Below are positions 10,121 to 20,225 of a stretch of 64,000 nucleotides of DNA, one piece after another. The stretch spans positions 98,756,149 through 98,820,148 of the forward strand of contig OY757021.1 in NCBI GenBank assembly GCA_963580285.1, read 5' to 3'. Source of the stretch: Lucinisca nassula (Eukaryota > Mollusca > Bivalvia > Lucinida > Lucinidae). How positions within the stretch are numbered: the stretch's first letter is position 1; every line of letters starts with the position of its first letter. The notes under the pieces were generated by a model that saw only the letters and a program-made list of their open reading frames with translations, was not told the DNA's origin and did not search any database. Both the position numbers and the translations under genes were made by a program.

Positions 10121-10434
10121 TTTGTTTGTTTGTTTGTATTGGAGTTTAATGGTCCAGTCACCACAATTTTAGGTCATTTTTGAGCCGGTCAGTTTACCTA
10201 TCCACACTTTTCCTGAGCAGGCTTATACGTAAGTCCTTAACCAGTACAGTGCACATTCTCTCGCCAGAAACTGACAACTGCCCTTCTTGAATCAGCGGAA
10301 GGGAGACAATGACCATAGAAAAGATTTTATGATCAATCTCCACGAAAGAATGTTGCCGATCCCGGTAGGTATCGAACCCTCGTCCTCCTGATCACCAGTC
10401 AGATGGGCATCTGACTGAGCTACTGAGGCCGGCC
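10121..10434 (-). mobile_element. full-length SINE family B (tRNA-derived)
   Basis: On the - strand the head begins 'gggccggcctcagtagctca' with an A-box (tagctcagtcagatg) and a B-box (ggttcgatacc), passes through a body with 'gaagggcagttgtcagtttc' and ends in a tail 'ccattaaactccaatacaaa' plus (caaa)n. A perfect 11-bp target duplication CTGGTGCAATG flanks it (10110-10120, 10435-10445). It inserted so that its head is 30 bp from the acceptor-exon boundary at 10465. Confidence 0.95.
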
Positions 10435-10464
10435 CTGGTGCAATGATTTAATTGCTAATTTCAG

Positions 10465-10606
10465 AGCCAGAATAAAGGAGGCATGTGACCTGATGAGACA
10501 GCTTGTGCCTGGGATGTCAGATAAGACAGACAAAGCAACAGTGTTTGAGTTTGGTGCTAGATATATACACTTCCTGAAGTCTTTCATAGGAACTGAACAT
10601 GACAAG
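10465..10606 (+). CDS. bHLH exon: helix 1, loop, helix 2
   Basis: Acceptor 'ctaatttcag' ends at 10464, donor GTATGG starts at 10607. The first base completes the split Arg codon, then 47 codons follow, ending in phase 0. It encodes RIKEACDLMRQLVPG (helix 1), a short loop with SDKTDKAT, and helix 2 VFEFGARYIHFLKSFIG. The LVP...TDKAT pattern is closest, from memory of the family, to TCFL5; SOHLH1/2 is the alternative. Family knowledge: these are E-box-binding regulators prominent in the germ line. The narrow upstream interval left by the SINE at 10121-10434 is unusual. Confidence 0.93.
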
Positions 10607-10616
10607 GTATGGTTAA

Positions 10617-10747
10617 CCCTTATCTCACTGAATAGGGGGATCTACACTGTCATTCACTCTGTGAATTAAACATTTCATTAGTTCAGGTAATTTGATTGAC
10701 TGATAGTAAGAAATGGGTGTGGCAAATTAATAAACTCGGACAAGGGT
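10617..10747 (+). mobile_element. truncated piggyBac-like MITE
   Basis: TTAA (10613-10616) followed by CCCTTATCTCACTGAAT, a half core ('tctacactgtcattcactct') and 'aggtaatttgattgactgat'/'agaaatgggtgtggc', all features of the 205-bp copies at 38808 and 57569. The right TTAA end is lost. It starts only 10 bp after the exon-3 donor. Confidence 0.65.
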
Positions 10748-10760
10748 ACCATTATTACAT

Positions 10761-11104
10761 ACCGGCCCCGATAGCTCAGTTGGTAGAGTGTCCGCTCCGG
10801 GGAACGGGAGGTCTGGGGTTCGACCCCGGGCCGCGACATACCAAAGTCGTTAAAAATGGTACAAGCTGCTCCTCGCTTGGCACTCAGATTTACGGGGTAG
10901 AGCAAGGACTGGTCGATCCAGTGTCAGGATAATGTGACTGGGTGTGGTATCATGTAATGTGTCTGGGACATGATACTTCAGTGAGGCAGCACTATAAACG
11001 TGAGCATTGAGCTCCCTGTCGCAACCAGACACCGTCCTGATATGACTGAAAAATTGTTGAAAGCGACGTTAAACCCGAATTCACACACACACACACACAC
11101 ACAC
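10761..11104 (+). mobile_element. full-length SINE family C (tRNA-derived)
   Basis: The head 'ccggccccgatagctcagtt' has an A-box (tagctcagttggtagag) and a B-box (ggggttcgacccc); the body follows for about 250 bp; the tail is 'gcgacgttaaacccgaattc' plus (AC)n at 11081-11104. Perfect 13-bp target duplication ACCATTATTACAT (10748-10760, 11105-11117). The head would fold as a tRNA cloverleaf arm set, but the long body and the duplication show a retroposon, not a tRNA gene. Confidence 0.95.
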
Positions 11105-11164
11105 ACCATTATTACATTGACAATCTACAGTTAGGTTGATCTTGATTTATTTATGGGAAACCCA

Positions 11165-11570
11165 AAATGAACTAGAAATGTTGTTTGTAAAACATTATGC
11201 CCCCAACCATATGCTTGCCCTTAAATGTCCAAATTTTCAAAAGGCCATTACTGAAGAAAATACCTATTTCCGATTTTTTTTCAAATGTTTATCAGGTCAT
11301 GTACTAGTCATTCCCTATCCGTCTGTCAGTTTTCCAGGCAACAATTTAAATAGTATTATAAATATTTTGCTACAAGAAAGAAACAATTAAATGGCCAGAA
11401 ATTGCAAAGGGCCATAACTCCCAACAAAATTTCATTAAATTGGTTGAAAATATAATCAGGTAATCTCATCCTCAGACACAATAAGTATACCAAATATCAA
11501 GGCTCTAGTTGAAATACCTATTCAGATACCTTACTAACGAGATTTTATTTCATTGAATGGGAAATAACTA
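11165..11570 (+). mobile_element. fragment of an array-type element
   Basis: Starts 'gaactagaaatgttgtttgt' with 'acattatgcccccaacc', the same kind of 5' end as 25385 and 63331, then single-copy body with 'aagggccataactccc'. The 3' hairpin is absent; it is followed directly by the element at 11570. Confidence 0.5.
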
Positions 11571-13449
11571 AAACAAGAATTCCGCCGAAGGCTATGTCGC
11601 GCCTGTGGGGGCGCAAAGTCACCAAACCATGAAATCTAGGCTAAGGTCAAATATTTATGCTTCCAGTTGCCATTCCTAGCTGCAAGCTTGTACCAAGTAT
11701 CATTAATGAAGCTCTAATAGTTCTTGAGAAATGAACGTAAACATTAGGTTGAACACTAGGTTTGATGCAAAGTTCACAAAGTCAGTGGACCATGAAATTG
11801 GGGCTTGAAGAAATATATGGGCTGCATGATGCTTCTACGCAGAGCTGAAACCAAACCCGCAAACGAGTACTGGTAAACCACTTAGAGGATCTAAGCCTGC
11901 CCAGGCAAAGCAGTGCGAGTCGGCCAGTCCATGCTTATAAACCCTGTTGGTTTCATTGGGCGGCAGGGCTTGAGATGTCATTTCATCTCAATGTCAGGTA
12001 AAAGTCCCACAAAATTCGAAGCAATGTCTCCAAAATGACCTTTACAGTGTTGATGGGGACCTTAAACCTCAAATCAAACAAACAAAACCATGAAATTTAG
12101 GTCAAGGTCAAATATGAATGCTTGCATTAAAATTGTCATCTTATAGTTCTTTTGAAATGAACTTGACCATTGGGGTGAAAATATTTCAGAAAGTCGGTGA
12201 ACCATAAAAATGTAGGTCAAGTTCAAATATAGATGCTTGAATTGTAACTCCCATCCCTAGATACAAACTTGTACAAAATATCATTAATGAAGCTCTTATA
12301 GTTCTTGAGAAATTAACTTGACCATTAGGGTCAATGCTAGGTTGGTCGCAATATTTTACAAAGTCAATGAACCATGAAATGTAGGTCAAGGTCAAATATG
12401 GATGCTTCCATTTAAGTTGCCATCCACAGATACAAGTTAGTTCCAAGTATCATTAATGAAGCTCATATAGTTCTTGAGAAATAAACTTGACCATTTGGGT
12501 GAATGCTAGGCTGGTCGCAATATTTTACATTTTTTAGTCAGTGAACCATGAAATGTAGGTCAAGGTCAAATATGGATGCTTGCATTTTAGTTGCCATCCA
12601 CAGGTACAAGTGAATACTAAGTATCGTTAATTAAGCTCTTATAGTTCTTGAGAAATAAACTTGACAGTTTGGTAGTGGCTAGGGTGGTCGCAATATTTTA
12701 CCCAGTCAGTGAACCATAAAATGTAGGTCAAGGTCAATTATGGATGCTTGCATTTAAGTTGCCATCCACAGATACAAATTTGTACCAAATATCATTAATG
12801 AAGCTCTTACAGTTTTCAAGAAATAAACTTGACCATTTGGGTGAATGCTAAGGTGGTCGTAATATTTTACAAAGTCAGTGAACCATGAAATGTAGGTCAA
12901 GGTCAAATATGGATGCTTGCATTTAAGATGCTATCCTCAGATACAAGTTTGTACCAAGTATCATTAATGAAGCTCTTACAGTATTCGAGAAATAAACTTG
13001 ACCATTTGGGTGAATGCTAAGGTAGTCACAATATTTTACAAAGTCAGTGAACCATGAAATGTAGGTCAAGGTCAAATATGGATGCTTGCATTTAAGTTGC
13101 CATCCTCAGATACAAGTTCGTACCAAGTATCATTAATGAAGCTCGTATACTTCTTGAGAAATAAACTTGACCATTTGGGTGAATGCTAGGGTGATCGCAA
13201 TATTTTACATTTTTTAGTCAGTGAACCATGAAATGTAGGTCAAGGTCAAATATGGATGCTTGCATTTTAGTTGCCATCCACAGGTACAAGTTGATACTAA
13301 GTAATGTTAATGAAGCTCTTATAGACCATTTGGGTGAAAGCTAGGGTGGTCGAAAATGTTGATGCCTTGACAAACGGAGGAACGGATTAACGAACGAAAG
13401 GACGGAAAACCGGGCGCCTATATCGCGCCATGCTAATAGCAGGCGCAAC
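11570..13449 (+). mobile_element. pearl-like array element, period about 170 bp
   Basis: 5' end 'aaaacaagaattccgccgaa' with 'gtcgcgcctgtgggggcgca', then at least seven core units ('accatgaaatgtaggtcaag' at about 12371, 12546, 12711, 12881, 13049, 13226), a gac/acg-rich stretch (13374-13408) and a terminal hairpin-like block 'gggcgcctatatcgcgccat'...'aggcgcaaca'. Each unit carries GGTCAAGGTCA. A SINE-A is inserted at 11800-12086. Confidence 0.8.
11800..12086 (+). mobile_element. SINE family A with 11-bp target duplication
   Basis: Flanked by ACCATGAAATT at 11789-11799 and 12087-12097, a word from the core unit it interrupts. Tail 'ggaccttaaacctcaaatca' plus (aaac)n. This is the clearest proof in the window that family A moves as a retroposon. 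Confidence 0.9.
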
Positions 13450-14673
13450 AAAAAATAGGAGATAATTCGGATAAGAAAAAAATATGGGTCAACATTTTTT
13501 TACGAAAAATCTAAGTAAGAAATTTCAAGGCACTAAATGACACTAGTTGACCATGACCAATTTTACATCAAGGTCAAATTTGGTCCCTTAGGTTTTTGAA
13601 TGGAAAAATGGTAAAGCAATGCATGTTTTGAAAACTATTGTGCTTTATGTCATGAAGTAGGTGCAATATCAATGTCTATGAATGTCAGACATTAAGAACA
13701 TTGGATGGCCTTTGCCTCAGGTCACTTGGATTGCAGGCACATTGACATCTAAAAAGACATTTTCTCTGAAACTGCACCCCCCCCCCCCCCCCCCCCCCAT
13801 TGGGGCTTGAAGAAATAGAGGGCTGCATGATGCTTCCAGGCAGAGCTGAAACCGACCGCACAGGAGAACTGGTAAACTACTTAGAGGATCTAAGCCTGCC
13901 CAGGTAAAGCGGTGCGAGTCAGACTGTCCATGCTTATAAACCCTATTGGTTTCTTCAGGCGACAGGGCTTGAGATGTCATTTCATCTCAATGTTGGGTAA
14001 AAGTCCCACAAAATTGGAAGCAAAGTCTCCAAAATGACCTATACAGTGTTGACGGGGGAAGTTAAACCTCAAATCAAACAAACCAATTTCAGTTTTATAT
14101 GGAGCTTCCTGACAATGGTAAAATGAAAGTTAATTCCTATGGTTCAGGTCACATGACAAAGATGGCCGGGATGCATAAATGGTAAATAGAAGTGAAGGCA
14201 ATGTGAAATAGTATGCATAAATTTCCTAATAAACACCTTATAATCTTCTTACCATAACCCGTTGGCCAATAACCTTGAAATTTAGTATGTAACTTTATGT
14301 GACGGAGTACAACCAAATTTGTTCCATTGATGACCCTAGGTTGACCTTGACTTATCCTTTGACAAGTTCAAATTTGAATGGGAAAGAGGTTAAAAATGTA
14401 TTTTTCGGGAACTGTTTTTATAATGAAATGAGAGAGAAACTACATGTATATGAATGTCTGTGAATGCTATTATATTTTAACGTCGTTCAGCGACCTTGTC
14501 CCCAGTTGTCCGTGTCCATCAACTTTTCAACTGAAACTTTATATACAGCTGCCTTGGCAGTTAAAATGTTCCAGGTCACATGACCAGAATGGCTGCCAAG
14601 GCCATATATAGAATAAGTTTAAATCTTCTTCAGAACTTCTGATTTCTTGAAACTTCAATAATACAATATTTTA
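13450..14673 (+). repeat. degenerate array-type sequence with a SINE-A
   Basis: Scattered blocks such as 'gaccatgaccaattttacat' and 'tgaaagttaattcctatggt', and paired 'atgtctatgaatgtc' (13674) with 'atgaatgtctgtgaatgc' (14452), suggest a decayed array with GGTCA words. No clean ends. A C22 run is at 13777-13798. Confidence 0.4.
13800..14083 (+). mobile_element. SINE family A
   Basis: 'ggggcttgaagaaatagagg' to 'ggaagttaaacctcaaatca' plus 'aacaaacc'. It follows a 22-base C run. Same body as the copies at 11800 and 34779. Confidence 0.85.
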
Positions 14674-14998
14674 GCTCACCAGAGCCGAAGGCTCCGGGGG
14701 AGCTTATAGTATAGGTAGTTGTCCGTCATATGTCGTCCTCTGGTGTCAACACTTTCAAACAACTTCTCCTCTGAATTGGGCCTAATTTTCATCTATAGCA
14801 TCCTTGGGCTGGGGGATTGAAAGTTTTTTGTTTTTTATTGCAATTGGCTTTTTAGTTTGGTTGCTATGGCAATGTAGAGTTTCCATAGACTTATAATGGG
14901 GAAAATTGGCATTTACTGCCGAGTCATTGCAGATACGAGGACTGTTCAAATGTGAATGCAACTAAGCACATGAAAATGATTCCGTGATAGATTTCGAT

Positions 14999-15521
14999 GA
15001 AAAATTTATTTTGTCCCCTCAAAGTATTCCCGTTTAACAGATATACAAATTTCAGTCTTCTGATTCAATCATTGAATGCATTTTGGTAGTCTATTCGAGG
15101 TATACTATGACATTGAAGGCACTGAAATATTGCAGAACCGAGGTGTTTGCGCTATACAAATTTTCGACCAGAAAGGTATTTTTTCAGCCGCGTGAACAAA
15201 AAAAAGTCACACAGGGCAAGGTCAGGGGAATACGGGGGGTGAGGGAGTTCAACAACCTTTTCCTGCTTCAGATAGTCTTGCACAATGAACGCCTTGTGCG
15301 ATGACGCATTGTCATGAATGAAATCTGACATTGGCCAAACCAGCTGCGGGTCTTCGTTCTTTGAAATATTTCTTCAATTTTCGAAGAACTTTATTATTGT
15401 AAAACTTCGCATTTACAGATTTGCCTTTAGGCACAGCAACCTGAATAGCAGGGCCCTAATTTGAAAAGAATATGTCATACATTACCTTCTTGACGCTCAT
15501 GGTCCGCTTTGCAATGCATGG
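14999..15521 (-). pseudogene. mariner transposase, C-terminal half (copy 1)
   Basis: On the - strand it continues the catalytic domain: the segment ending KRTMSVKKVMYDIFFSN, a stop where copy 2 has Gln, then GPAIQVAVPKGKS and the C-terminal catalytic region found also in copy 2. Frame interruptions and the stop show that it is dead. Family knowledge: DD34D mariner transposases cut and paste DNA at TA sites. Confidence 0.85.
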
Positions 15522-17626
15522 TCTTTTGCAATACTTTGTTGCCCGAAGGGGGAGCCATATAGTCGCCGCTTTGTCCGTCCGTCCGTCCGTCTGTCTGTCC
15601 GTCCGTCCGTCACGCTCTATATCTCTAAAAGTATTAAAGGTATTTAAGTGAAACTTGATATACTGATAGAGGGCGATGAGGGGAATCGTAAAATACAAGA
15701 ACCATAACCCTGTCACCAGTATTTATGGAGTTACTTCCCTTCTTAACTATTTCAATGAAAAGATTGTCCGGAGCATATCTCTGAAAGTATAGAAGGGATT
15801 TAAGTGAAACGTGATACATTGATAGATGGCCATTAGAGGAAGTGCAGAGTGCAAGAACTGTAACTCTATCACAAGTAATTTCCCTTTTTAGTTTTTGCTA
15901 TATTAAGCTTGTCCAGAGCATATCTCTAAAAGTTTTAAAGGTAATTTAGTGAAACTTGATACACTGATAGGGGGTTATGAGAGAAATCGCAGAATGCAAG
16001 AAGCATAACCCTACCAACAGTATTTACGGAGTTACTTCCCTTCTTAATTAGGGCCACACACAGTATTTTGGGTGCCCTATAGTAATCTCCTTGTCAGTCA
16101 GTTTCAAATGTAAACCAAAACATTTAACCGGTTATAACTTCAAAAGTATTATCCCAACTCCCGTGAAACTTCACACTCATACTAACAATCACAAGACCTA
16201 CAGTCTGACAAACCATATTGCTTTTGTCCGTGTGTTTGTCACGCCTTAACCAAAAAACTTAACCTCGGTCATAACTTCAAAAGTATTTGCCCTACTCTCA
16301 TGAAACTGCACACACTTACTTACTATCACAAGACCTACATTCTGACAAAGGGCCATAACTATATTGCTTTTCGGTGTGTGTTTGTCAGGCCATAACCAAA
16401 CAACTTAAACTCGGTCAAAATTTTAAAAGTATTTATCCTACTCTCATGAAACTTCACACACATACTTACCATCACAAAACCTACAGTCTGACAAAGGGCC
16501 ATCATTATGTTCTTATTTTCACTGAATTATCTCCCCTTTTTCAAAAAATATCTCCTGTTGTTTCATAACCATGGGTAATAGGGCTTTCATATTTCACATA
16601 TGTATTCCTTGTGACATTCTTCATTGAAAATCACTTACTAGGGAACACAAAACTGAGTTTCTTTGTCTTATGGTTTAAGATTTACATGCCCTTGCACGGA
16701 AGGGGCCTTACATTTTTCCTTATTTTTGCAGTCTTTGTTGAAAATCACTAACTAGGGAATTCTTAGGCTTTAGGTTAAACCCATTTGGTACCGGAAACCC
16801 CAAAAGGGGTAAGTGGCAAACAGTGCAGGCCCAGATCATATGCCATGAAACTCGTGTTTGTCACGCGTAACCTGGCCCTACTCTTATGGAACTTCACACA
16901 CATACTTACCATCACAAGACCTGCATTCTGACAAAGGAGAATAACTTGTGTGTTTGTCACACCTAAACCAAAAACCTTAACCTCGGTGATAACTTCAAAA
17001 GTATTGTGTCTACTCTCATGAAACATCACACACATAATTACCATCACAAGACCTACATCCTGACAAATTGCATTTGGGTGTGTGTTTGTCAGGCCATACC
17101 CAAACAACTTAAACTCCGGTCAAAATTTTAAAAGTATTTGTCCTACTCTCATGAAACTTCACACACATACTTACATTACAAAAACCTACATTCTGAGAAA
17201 GGGCCATTACTATATTGCTTATTTTCACTAATCATTTCCCCTTTTTCATAAAAATATCTCCTGTTATTTCATAACCATGGGTGATAGGGCTTTAATGTTT
17301 CACATGTGTATTCCTTGTGACATTTTCCATTGAAAATCACTTACTAGGGAACACAAAATTGAGTTTCTTAGCCTTATGGTTTAAGATTTACAGGTCCTTG
17401 CAGGGAAGGGGCCTTACATTTCTAATTTTTTTTTGCATTCTATATTGAAAATCACTACCTTGTTTTTTTATTTGTACTCAAAACATTAGCTGAGGGTACT
17501 CATTAGAACCTCCTCATTCAGACGGTTCTAACGAGTACCTATAACCTTTGTCTTCAAACAAATCTTACCAAACTTCAAAGTGTATAGGATCATTTCACTA
17601 AAATAACCCTCCTACTGTGCATCTTC
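15522..17626 (-). mobile_element. array-type DNA inserted in mariner copy 1
   Basis: Interrupts the transposase between the codons for RDAP and AKRTM. It opens with 'tgcccgaagggggagccata', a (GTCC) microsatellite (15571-15612) and units with 'gtattaaaggtatttaagtg' (15630-16030). Units of about 165-200 bp follow with 'cataaccaaacaacttaaac' and 'catgaaacttcacacacata' (16090-17200), and 'ttcataaccatgggtaatag' (16563, 17268). A palindromic MITE is at 17458-17560. Two or more array elements appear fused; I cannot place their internal boundary. Confidence 0.65.
17458..17560. mobile_element. palindromic GTACTCGTTAGAACCGCC-type MITE
   Basis: 'gggtactcattagaacctcc' pairs with 'gacggttctaacgagtacct', flanked by 'tttatttgtactcaaaac'. 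Member of the family at 38433, 54407, 56897 and 58345. Confidence 0.7.
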
Positions 17627-18198
17627 GGGGAGCATCCCTCGGTTTCACGGATGCTCTTGTGTTCTGAATCTTTCGTTTTGGCTCAAAAAAGTGAACCCAT
17701 GTCTCGTCACCTGTGACGACATTAGCGAAAGACAATGCATTGTAATTTGGAAACTTTTTAAGCAACTTCTTGGCGCACTGAACGCGTGTCTTTTTTCTGC
17801 TCATCTGTCAACAGATGGGGAATCCATCTAGCACAGATCTTTCTCATTTTCAAATCCCGTTTCAGAATTGTTTGAGCTGCTCCTAATGAGATGCCAACCA
17901 TACTAGCTATTTGCCTAGTGGTGTATCGTGCATCGGTAGCAACTATTTCTTTCACTCTAGCAACCATCTTGGCAGATGTTGCTCTTTTCGGCTGACGATC
18001 ATGGGGTGCATCTTCTGTTGAGCCTAGCCCACAGCTCAATTTCTTACACCAACGAAAAACCGTCGGAAAAGACATTTCATTATGCCCATAAACCGAACAT
18101 ATTTCATCAAAAATGTCTTTGCACCGTATACCAAGAATACAACAATTCTTAATATAGGACCGTATTTCAACGGCGTACTCTGACCTTCTTCCAACCAT
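17626..18198 (-). pseudogene. mariner transposase, N-terminal half (copy 1)
   Basis: Starts MVGRRSEYAVE at 18198 and runs through the paired helix-turn-helix DNA-binding region (IKALSKY-like leader is outside; FPTVFRWCKK, then TTRQIASMVGISLGAAQ for the second HTH) and the WIPHLLTDEQK linker. A one-base frame shift follows the linker. The other frame then gives CAKKLLKKFPNYN and the first catalytic Asp in VTGDETWVHFF. It ends near RDAP, where the foreign insertion begins. Confidence 0.9.
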
Positions 18199-19082
18199 GT
18201 TTTGTATTAGTATACAAGAGTAGACGGTGTTTATCGAACGATATACATGGCTAAAGTGGACGGATTTTAACAGGGTTGGTATCAATGTATAGGTAAAATG
18301 TTTTGCTGCGCTGTGATATTTATTTCCAGGTGATTTTCGCATTAGTGCACTAGAAAACGTTCTACTTGCATTCATATTTGAACAGTATTTTGACAAAGCT
18401 TTTATAGAAATGTTTCTTGAGTAAACTTCTCTCAGCCATATGCTTTTATGCCAACCTGCGGGTCCCCCAGGTTGTGCTGGGGCCATGCCCTACCCCTCCA
18501 CTTCATAAAAGGCCATGTATCTCAGAAACCATTTAGGTCCCCACCCCTAAACCATGTATATTCTTTTTCCGTATAGGCATTCAGTGACACCAATCTGGGG
18601 GTTCCCCGGGATGCCCTGGTGCAGTGGCCGACCCCCACCACTTCACAGAAGGCCCAATATCTCAGAAACCTTACAGATCCCCACCCCTAGACCATATATA
18701 TTCTTATTCCTTATGATAAGACATATTCAGTGACACCAACCTAGCGGCCTGCCCAACCCCTCCACTTCACAAAAGGCCATATATCTGTGCCCCACCACTA
18801 AACCAAATATATATATTAATGTTTCTTATGATAAGATACATTCAGTGACACCAACATTCGGGTCCCCAGGGTCATGCCCCACCCCTCCACTTCATAAAAA
18901 TCTGTATATCTCTGATTCTCAGAAACCGTTCAAATCTCCACCACTACACCATATATATATTCTTGTTCCTTAAGACACATTCAGTGACAGCAACCTAGGG
19001 GTCTCACAGGTTGTGCTGGGACCATGCCATGCCCCTCCACTTCACAAAAGGCCAAGTATCTGAGAAACTGTTCAGAGCCCCA

Positions 19083-19695
19083 TAAGAGGTGCAACGGTTC
19101 ACTGAATTGTATCGTAATTAGGGGTGTAATGATGCGTCAATAGTTTGATGCATCGCGATAGGGACTGCCTCGATACAATGCATCGATAGTACTTTGGACT
19201 ATCGATAACTATTGCCGATAGTTCATTCAACTATCGATAGTTTCGATAGTTTTTTCTTGGATAGACTTTGAAAATATACCTGTACTGTTGTGTAATGACC
19301 AAAGTATTTTTGCTTAGGATATCCATGCAGCTGTAATCAGGACAGACTGATAAACCTTCGCATATGTGCATGATGATCTGAGTCTTCGCTGGTCACACAT
19401 GTGTATCATGTTTTTTGCTGTGTGGTGCATTTCTCGCGGCGATGAATTTCTGGCCGTCATTTTTGCACGTGCTGTTGAGGCAGTCAGAAATATGTTACTA
19501 TTTTCACTTTTATTTCCATTGTTCATGTATATTATAGTTAATACAAAAGAATTATATTTGAATATTGATTACAGCTGATTTTTCGTAATTTCTTTGCTTA
19601 AAGTTCCTTTTTCATGCCAGAAAGTGTATCGCATTGTGACACAAATATCGCGATATGTATCATATCGTGAGGTTAACTGTATCATTGTAGCCCTA
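19083..19695. mobile_element. 613-bp hAT-like MITE
   Basis: Left end TAAGAGGTGCAACGGTTCAC, right end (reversed) TAGGGCTACAATGATACAG, with flanking AGCCCCA on both sides (19076-19082, 19696-19702). Interior dominated by ATCGATAGT/CTATCGATAG and 'cgcgatatgtatcatatcg' palindromic words. It interrupts a core unit of the surrounding array between 'cagagcccca' and 'accc'. Small open frames inside look like chance. Confidence 0.75.
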
Positions 19696-20225
19696 AGCCC
19701 CACCCTCACCCATATATATATTCATGTTCCTCATGAAAAGACACATACAGTGACACCAACCTGGAGATCCCCAGGAGTGCCCAATGTCATGCCCCACCTC
19801 TCCACTTCATAAAAAGCCATATATCTCAGAAACCGTTCAGATCCCCACCCCTAAACCACATATAATCTTGGTCCTTATGATATGACATATTCAGTGACAA
19901 CAATCTTGGGCTTTCCTGGGATCTGCTGTGGCCATGCCCCATCCCCTCCACTGCTTAAAAAGCCTTACATTTCAGGAACCGTACAGATCCCATTCCTTAA
20001 ACCATATATATTCTAATTTCTTGTTCCTTATGATATGACACATACAGTGATAGCAACCAGGGCTCTTGGTCCATCCCCCCCCCCCCCCCCCCCCCCTCAC
20101 TTCATAAAATGCCTCATATTTCAGATACAGAGTCCTCCACATGGGTGCTCCTTCGGGAATGGGGGTTTGTTGGGGAGACTTTATAATCAGTAGATTAAAA
20201 TCATATCATGTTAAAATAAATGGCT

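Larger units (their letters stand above)
14936..18385 (-). mobile_element. mariner copy 1, split by a 2.1-kb insertion
   Basis: TIR at the left (from 14936) and right, both built on CTGTTCAAAT(A/G)TGAATGCAA. TA target duplication at 14934-14935 and 18386-18387. The right terminus lacks the CGAGG present at the other three ends. The interrupted host word 'gcagatattttgacaaaac' is intact at 42093 and 39513. The transposase lies on the - strand in two pieces (17626-18198 and 15000-15521) separated by unrelated repeats. Confidence 0.9.

Noticed and set aside
10761..10840. tRNA gene (A-box and B-box with perfect spacing)
   Set aside because: Followed by a 250-bp body, a GTTAAAC tail and (AC)n, and flanked by a 13-bp duplication, so it is a SINE head. 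The same reasoning applies to 28333, 48131, 24951 and 53512.
13777..13798. C22 run as a functional G-quadruplex
   Set aside because: A simple homopolymer beside a SINE; no supporting structure. Another lies at about 20077-20097.
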